From positions 1 to 38,469 of the forward strand of contig JABCPU010000564.1 of the NCBI GenBank assembly GCA_016800925.1: DNA of 38,469 nt, given 5' to 3'. The translations under genes were made by a program, and so were the position numbers. The stretch is from Suillus spraguei. Taxonomy: Eukaryota > Basidiomycota > Agaricomycetes > Boletales > Suillaceae. Shown here piece after piece: positions 33,780 to 38,469 of this stretch (within the stretch, counting starts at the first letter, position 1; every line of letters begins with the position of its first letter). The notes beneath the pieces were generated by a model. It saw only the letters and a list, made by a program, of their open reading frames with translations, had not been told where the DNA came from and did not search any database.

Positions 33780-34519
33780 CGATGTCTTTAACATTTTGGT
33801 ATTTAGTCTCAATGGGGCCATCAGCCAAAATAAATGACGGAGGAATGGAATCACCAGCTGCCGAAACACATTCAATTATTGTGACCAGCTCTAAATTATC
33901 ACTGTGAATACGATAGCGTTCTCGATTGCTTTTCGAGAAGATAAATTTTGAAGACTACCTCCCATTTGATGACACCCTTTCTCATCAACATTTCAGTTGT
34001 GTTCCGGTGGAATTCCTTCGTGCTTGTCATCCAAAGCCTTGCGCATATCAAAATACTCGGTGATCGCTGACTCGTTGAAATTTTGTGCGCGCTTTGGATC
34101 CAGACCTCGTGATTTCGCAACAGTGATATCTGCATGACGAGAAATGAAGCGGCGGACCCAATTTTTGCCAGGGTAAACATTCACCATCTCGAATATTTGA
34201 GCACGGAGTTCTCGGTGATGGAGAGGAGTTGCAGAATCCGAGTTGTGATGGCACCAGTCTACCAAAACCCTTTCTTGGGATTCACTGAGTAATGATCTCC
34301 GAGTGCCACGATTTTCTGAAGCGCAATCTCGCACAGTCTGCGGGGTACCTGGAGGAAAACTGAGTTACATCCAAGTCAAAATAACTAAGGGAGTGCTCAC
34401 CTTGTGAGCTATAGCAGCACTCTGAAAACTGGGATAAACACCATTCAAGGCATCATGGACAACAGCTTGAATGCGAGCCTCTTTATCGGAATCTCTGGGA
34501 CGTTCCTGCGTCCCAGCAA
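33780..34519 (-). pseudogene. Pogo/Tigger-like transposase, N-terminal part only
   Basis: An exon ending at 34401 reads DSDKEARIQAVVHDALNGVY and SFQSAAIAHK (helix-turn-helix). After a 52-bp intron (34400-34349) comes TRRSLLSESQERVLVDWCHH, then LRAQIFEM, GKNWVRRFISRHADI and LDPKRAQNFNE (the CENP-B-like HTH), then IPPEHN, stop, NVDEKG with the first catalytic Asp. The stop (TGA, 33995-33993) stands where Trp is usual. After it the match continues through ELVTIIECVSAAG and PPSFILADGP in shifted frames and fades near 33780. The second and third catalytic residues are absent. The first exon cannot be joined in frame without a one-base shift. It is non-functional. Confidence 0.8.
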
Positions 34520-34774
34520 CTCGAGTGTGTGCCTACTCGCCCATATGCACGTTCAGATGCGTTACTGATAGCGTGTTCGAATTTGAAACTCCGGCAGGTG
34601 ACAGCGAGAGTGACACCAGCGGTGTCACCACCAAAAAAATATCTATTTTGTCAGGCTATACTGTTAAAATTAAGCATAATACTCACTGATTAGAAATGGT
34701 ATGGTTTTGTAAGTTTGTTTGTAAACCATCAATCCCTTACAATTAAGCTTAACGGCTTCTGACTCCTTTGGTGA

Positions 34775-36901
34775 TTCTCAGGCTTCCAATAATAGCACTA
34801 CCACCGGGAAAAATCACCAAATTGGGATATTCCAATAATCTCACTATTCCCACATACCTCCCTAGCTCTACTGCTGCACCAGAGCTTTCCCCTTGCTCAC
34901 TCATGTATATAAGTAGTAGAATGGCATGTACATACATAAAATGATACAATAGACCGCTTTTTTCATTGTCTGAGAGCTTGTACAGCAGTCTACAGTATCG
35001 ACTACAATATGTGCATCCCAGGACCAAAACATATTCGATATTTTGCCCCTTCAGCAGGGAAGCAATTCTGACTGTATATATCATATATTAGAGTGTTAAT
35101 GAATATATTACACCGCTTGTTTGAGCCTCTGGAGTGTCCTACATCAGTAGATATGTTAAATTCATGAATACCTCTCAAAAAACATAAACCAGTTCGCATT
35201 TTTTGGTGTTTAGGTATATAAACTGGTAAACATTATTTCTAACATCTTTTACTAGTATATACAATATATCAAGAGTATAGGTCAGCAGGATCAGTCCCTG
35301 GGGTCATATGTATTGTCATCTTCCTGGTGGTTCACCCTCTGAGAAACATTTTCCTGCAGCTCGGCCCTCTAGGATGGTAGGTATTTTGTTAATATGAACA
35401 TATGGAATATATTTATTATATAGGTATACCAGAACAATACCAGGATCCTTGTCTACAATCCAAAGTCACTTCCTGCCTACATTGTACCATCTTTTCGCAT
35501 TTTTGCGGTTTTTCACTACATTCTCACTACATAGACTACACCAGCTGTTCATATATCCCTTATGGTACATATATGAAGCCCTCCAAGGCCATGATCAGGC
35601 AGAAATATGTCAGAGTAATGATATCAATGATATAGGGGCAAACCCCACAATCATGCAAATGTTATATTTCAACCCTGTCTAGGGCGAAGATTTCATTGAA
35701 AATATATAGAATACATTGTAAACTACTTAAATATGCTATACTAATATATGTTGTGAAGGTAAAGGTGATGTGGAGTGTTGTGGTCTCAATTTGTTGCATT
35801 ATTATGGTCAGACCACCGATGGCATAGACTGTTGGTGCATAGTACTTTTTCGATGTTTGGACTTTTTGACTTTCCCACGACCTTTTTCTTATCTATTAGA
35901 TTCCCCTGCTATCAATTATTCATAGATCCTTCTGGTAGTCGAGGACTGTATTACTTGGTATATATAGTGTACTCCATGATAGTCTGATTATAATAGTTTA
36001 CTATATTTATGTCTGGGAATTCTTATCAGTGAGAATAGGAGATATGTGCTTGATATCATTACTCTGACATATTTCTGCCTGATCATGGCCTTGGAGGGCT
36101 TCATATATGTACCATAAGGGATATATGAACAGCTGGTGTAGTCTATGTAGTGAGAATGTAGTGAAAAACCGCAAAAATGCGAAAAGATGGTACAATGTAG
36201 GCAGGAAGTGACTTTGGATTGTAGACAAGGATCCTGGTATTGTTCTGGTATACCTATATAATAAATATATTCCATATGTTCATATTAACAAAATACCTAC
36301 CATCCTAGAGGGCCGAGCTGCAGGAAAATGTTTCTCAGAGGGTGAACCACCAGGAAGATGACAATACATATGACCCCAGGGACTGATCCTGCTGACCTAT
36401 ACTCTTGATATATTGTATATACTAGTAAAAGATGTTAGAAATAATGTTTACCAGTTTATATACCTAAACACCAAAAAATGCGAACTGGTTTATGTTTTTT
36501 GAGAGGTATTCATGAATTTAACATATCTACTGATGTAGGACACTCCAGAGGCTCAAACAAGCGGTGTAATATATCATTAACACTCTAATATATGATATAT
36601 ACAGTCAGAATTGCTTCCCTGCTGAAGGGGCAAAATATCGAATATGTTTTGGTCCTGGGATGCACATATTGTAGTCGATACTGTAGACTGCTGTACAAGC
36701 TCTCAGACAATGAAAAAAGCGGTCTATTGTATCATTTTATGTATGTACATGCCATTCTACTACTTATATACATGAGTGAGCAAGGGGAAAGCTCTGGTGC
36801 AGCAGTAGAGCTAGGGAGGTATGTGGGAATAGTGAGATTATTGGAATATCCCAATTTGGTGATTTTTCCCGGTGGTAGTGCTATTATTGGAAGCCTGAGA
36901 A
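34775..36901. repeat. Large inverted repeat: 855-bp and 852-bp arms, 420-bp spacer
   Basis: The left arm is 34775-35629 and the right arm 36050-36901; the spacer is 35630-36049. The arms end TTCTCAGGCTTCC / GGAAGCCTGAGAA outside and ATGATATCAA / TTGATATCAT inside. By eye they are nearly identical, with a small indel near 35103/36572. Each arm carries the same 100-odd-codon frame (34749-35084 minus, 36592-36975 plus) that matches nothing I know and changes at the arm boundary. It lies wholly within the pogo element. No target duplication was found. It could be a foldback element or an inverted duplication. Confidence 0.9.
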
Positions 36902-37190
36902 AAACATTTCCAGTAGCATCGAGATCACAAGAGAGATCCCGATCTTTAGAACCAGAGAGGCATTGTGCCTGTTAAGCTTCGTGAAGCTTCATGTTGGTGG
37001 CTCCGAGACAAACTTACAAAATGTACTGTGTATAGTTAGACATGGTTAAGTATCACCCTGCCATGAACAGGTGCATTTTGTTTCTTATTAGATTGGGTCC
37101 ATCCGAATTCGTAGGGTGTACTTATGATTTATTGATTCATATGCATGGATTAGTTTGAAGATTAATAGTAGAAAAGTGTTGTTTTGAGCA
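36902..37190. other. Right interior of the pogo element
   Basis: No coding frame was found. A small hairpin-like AAGCTTCGTGAAGCTT lies at about 36974-36989. Confidence 0.4.
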
Positions 37191-37236
37191 GTGCACGAGA
37201 TGTAGGGAGTGCATTAACTAGTGGTAACTAATAGTA

Positions 37237-38469
37237 TGTGCTACTGGAACAGCATGAGGAAGGAAGGTGACATTTTCACAGAACAGGAAGATAATTGCAT
37301 GTGGGAGGTAGAACGGAACTGAAGAAGTACACATGTAGCTATACTCAAACAAACAAATCTAAGTACATGTCCCATATGATGGGTATGTATGGCTGTAAAC
37401 TTACGGTGTTATATGGTACTCAAATGACCGTACACTGTAACCATCAATGAGAGCACTGAGGCTCCGATGATATGGGTATGGCTCACATTGTAATGAACAT
37501 ATTGGCACTGGCCTTGAAGCTTTATCTTTTAGCGCACGTCTCACGTCTATAGGAAACTCCACTCGTCCAAAGGCCGTTGTAACAAACATATTGGTGCTGG
37601 CCTTAAAACCCTACCTTTTGACACTCGTCTCACATCTATAGGAGTTACCACTTGTCCATGGCCATCTTATCCCTTTAGCACTTCTGGCGGCATCCCACAC
37701 TTACCACACACCGTACTGATTGCTGCACCACATTCCACATACCAATGTCCTCCCATGTCCTTGCCGTGTCCGCATAGCTCCATTTGGTGTGTTGTTTGTT
37801 TTATGTTCATTATCACTGATTCCACGGCAAGTCTTATTACATATTGCCTCGTGCCGCAGCACCTCGCACTGTGTTTACATACGGCAGTTACTACACTCGA
37901 GCGCTACTGATCTCGCCTAGAGTATTCTGAATACACACAATTGAGGATATAAGCACTGCATACCCAGCATGATACAGTACCTGATTTTACCCCTTTGCAC
38001 GTACTATAGGTCAGGATTATTGTCTAGCTCTGGATCTACCCAGTAGTAGACTTAGTCTTTAAAGTTCCTTATTGCTCGTTAATTGATTATGCTCGTTCTC
38101 CATTACCGCTGGCATACTGCTGGACTTTTGATTGCTATTTTGACTGAACTTCTCGTGCACCGCTACTTTACCACTGAAAGTACCGTGGCCTTCTTTACTG
38201 TTTCTTTGCACTGCTCACAACCTTACCGCTACCGCTGACATTGTTGCTCGCCACCGCTCGCTCAATGTTACTGATACTGACTCTATTTCAACGATGCTAG
38301 TACTGCTACATACAACACTAGTTCCGGCAGCATCATCGCTGACCGCGGCAACTTACTGCTGACTACAACGCTACATTCGCACATTGGTTTGACTTGAACT
38401 TGACCATACTAACAGGCATCCCCCTTTAGGGTCGAACACTCTTGTTTCACAAGTGAAGCAGACTAGATG
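37237..38469. other. Right edge, no recognised gene
   Basis: Apart from the 89-bp duplication there is nothing I can assign. A 66-codon plus frame (37720-37920) is Cys/Ser/His-rich without a family match. The sequence from 38100 on is rich in ACTGCT/CGCTAC runs on the plus strand and may be transposon edge sequence continuing beyond the window. Confidence 0.4.
37488..37665. repeat. 89-bp tandem duplication, two diverged units
   Basis: ACATATTGG(C/T)(A/G)CTGGCCTT...CGTCTCAC(G/A)TCTATAGG occurs twice with an 89-bp period. On the minus strand both units read (F/T)PIDVRR...RP(V/A)PIC(S/L)LQ in their own frame. The period is not a multiple of three, so both cannot be in one frame. Confidence 0.75.

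Larger units (their letters stand above)
33418..37236 (-). mobile_element. Pogo-type (Tc1/mariner superfamily) element with TIRs and TA duplication
   Basis: The left end (33420) begins CTATTAGTTACCACTAG and continues GTGCACTCCCTACATCTCG. The right end, ending at 37234, is its inverted copy with a few differences over about 45 bp. TA flanks both sides (33418-33419, 37235-37236), as expected for this superfamily. The 3815-bp element holds a truncated minus-strand transposase and a 2.1-kb inverted-repeat structure. Without the latter it would be about 1.7 kb, a normal pogo size. Confidence 0.78.

Noticed and set aside
34749..35084. 111-codon frame in the inverted-repeat arm, repeated at 36592-36975
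   Set aside because: It is duplicated only because the arm is. It matches no family I know and its ends differ outside the arm, so it is likely a chance frame.

Overview
The window looks like nuclear DNA from a wood- or litter-decay type basidiomycete (Agaricomycetes). The genes have many introns of about 45-60 bp. A DUF6533 membrane protein, a multi-intron P450 and a GPI-type pepsin sit among transposons typical of this group (Plavaka/EnSpm, KDZ-like, PIF/Harbinger, pogo, and TG...CA LTRs with 5-bp target duplications). No prokaryotic operon, rRNA, tRNA or CRISPR was seen.

Layout. 1-1.6 kb: a decayed hAT-like fragment split by a solo LTR. 2.0-3.6 kb: a minus-strand DUF6533 gene. 3.6-5.4 kb: unresolved. 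5.4-7.0 kb: minus-strand Cys-rich protein (one frame break) and an F-box-like fragment. 7.0-13.4 kb is the best preserved host block, all on the plus strand: a METTL21/RKM5-like lysine methyltransferase (4 exons), a secreted GPI-type pepsin-family aspartic protease (7 exons) and a cytochrome P450 (11 exons, two GC-AG introns, one early in-frame stop). 13.4-31.2 kb is a transposon graveyard. A Harbinger transposase is split by a family-A solo LTR, which is split by a 2.1-kb TG...CA element, which is split by a family-B solo LTR (four layers). Next come KDZ-like remnants broken by a third LTR type and by another family-A LTR. A 7.5-kb Plavaka/EnSpm element follows, with recognisable TIRs, a TA duplication, a decayed transposase, a better preserved second gene and its own family-A LTR insertion. 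31.4-32.0 kb: a small, intact-looking four-exon gene with a strong TATA box. 33.4-37.2 kb: a pogo-type element with TIRs and a TA duplication, carrying a truncated transposase and a very large inverted repeat (855-bp and 852-bp arms, 420-bp spacer). The last 1.2 kb has no recognised gene but holds an 89-bp tandem duplication.

How it fits together. Five family-A LTRs each have a perfect and different 5-bp target duplication, so each is a separate insertion that later lost its internal region. Several transposon frames carry TGA stops where the family normally has arginine, and two of the five family-A LTRs are visibly poor in CpG. This suggests loss of methylated CpG, or a RIP-like process. 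All gene models were spliced by eye and need transcript support.
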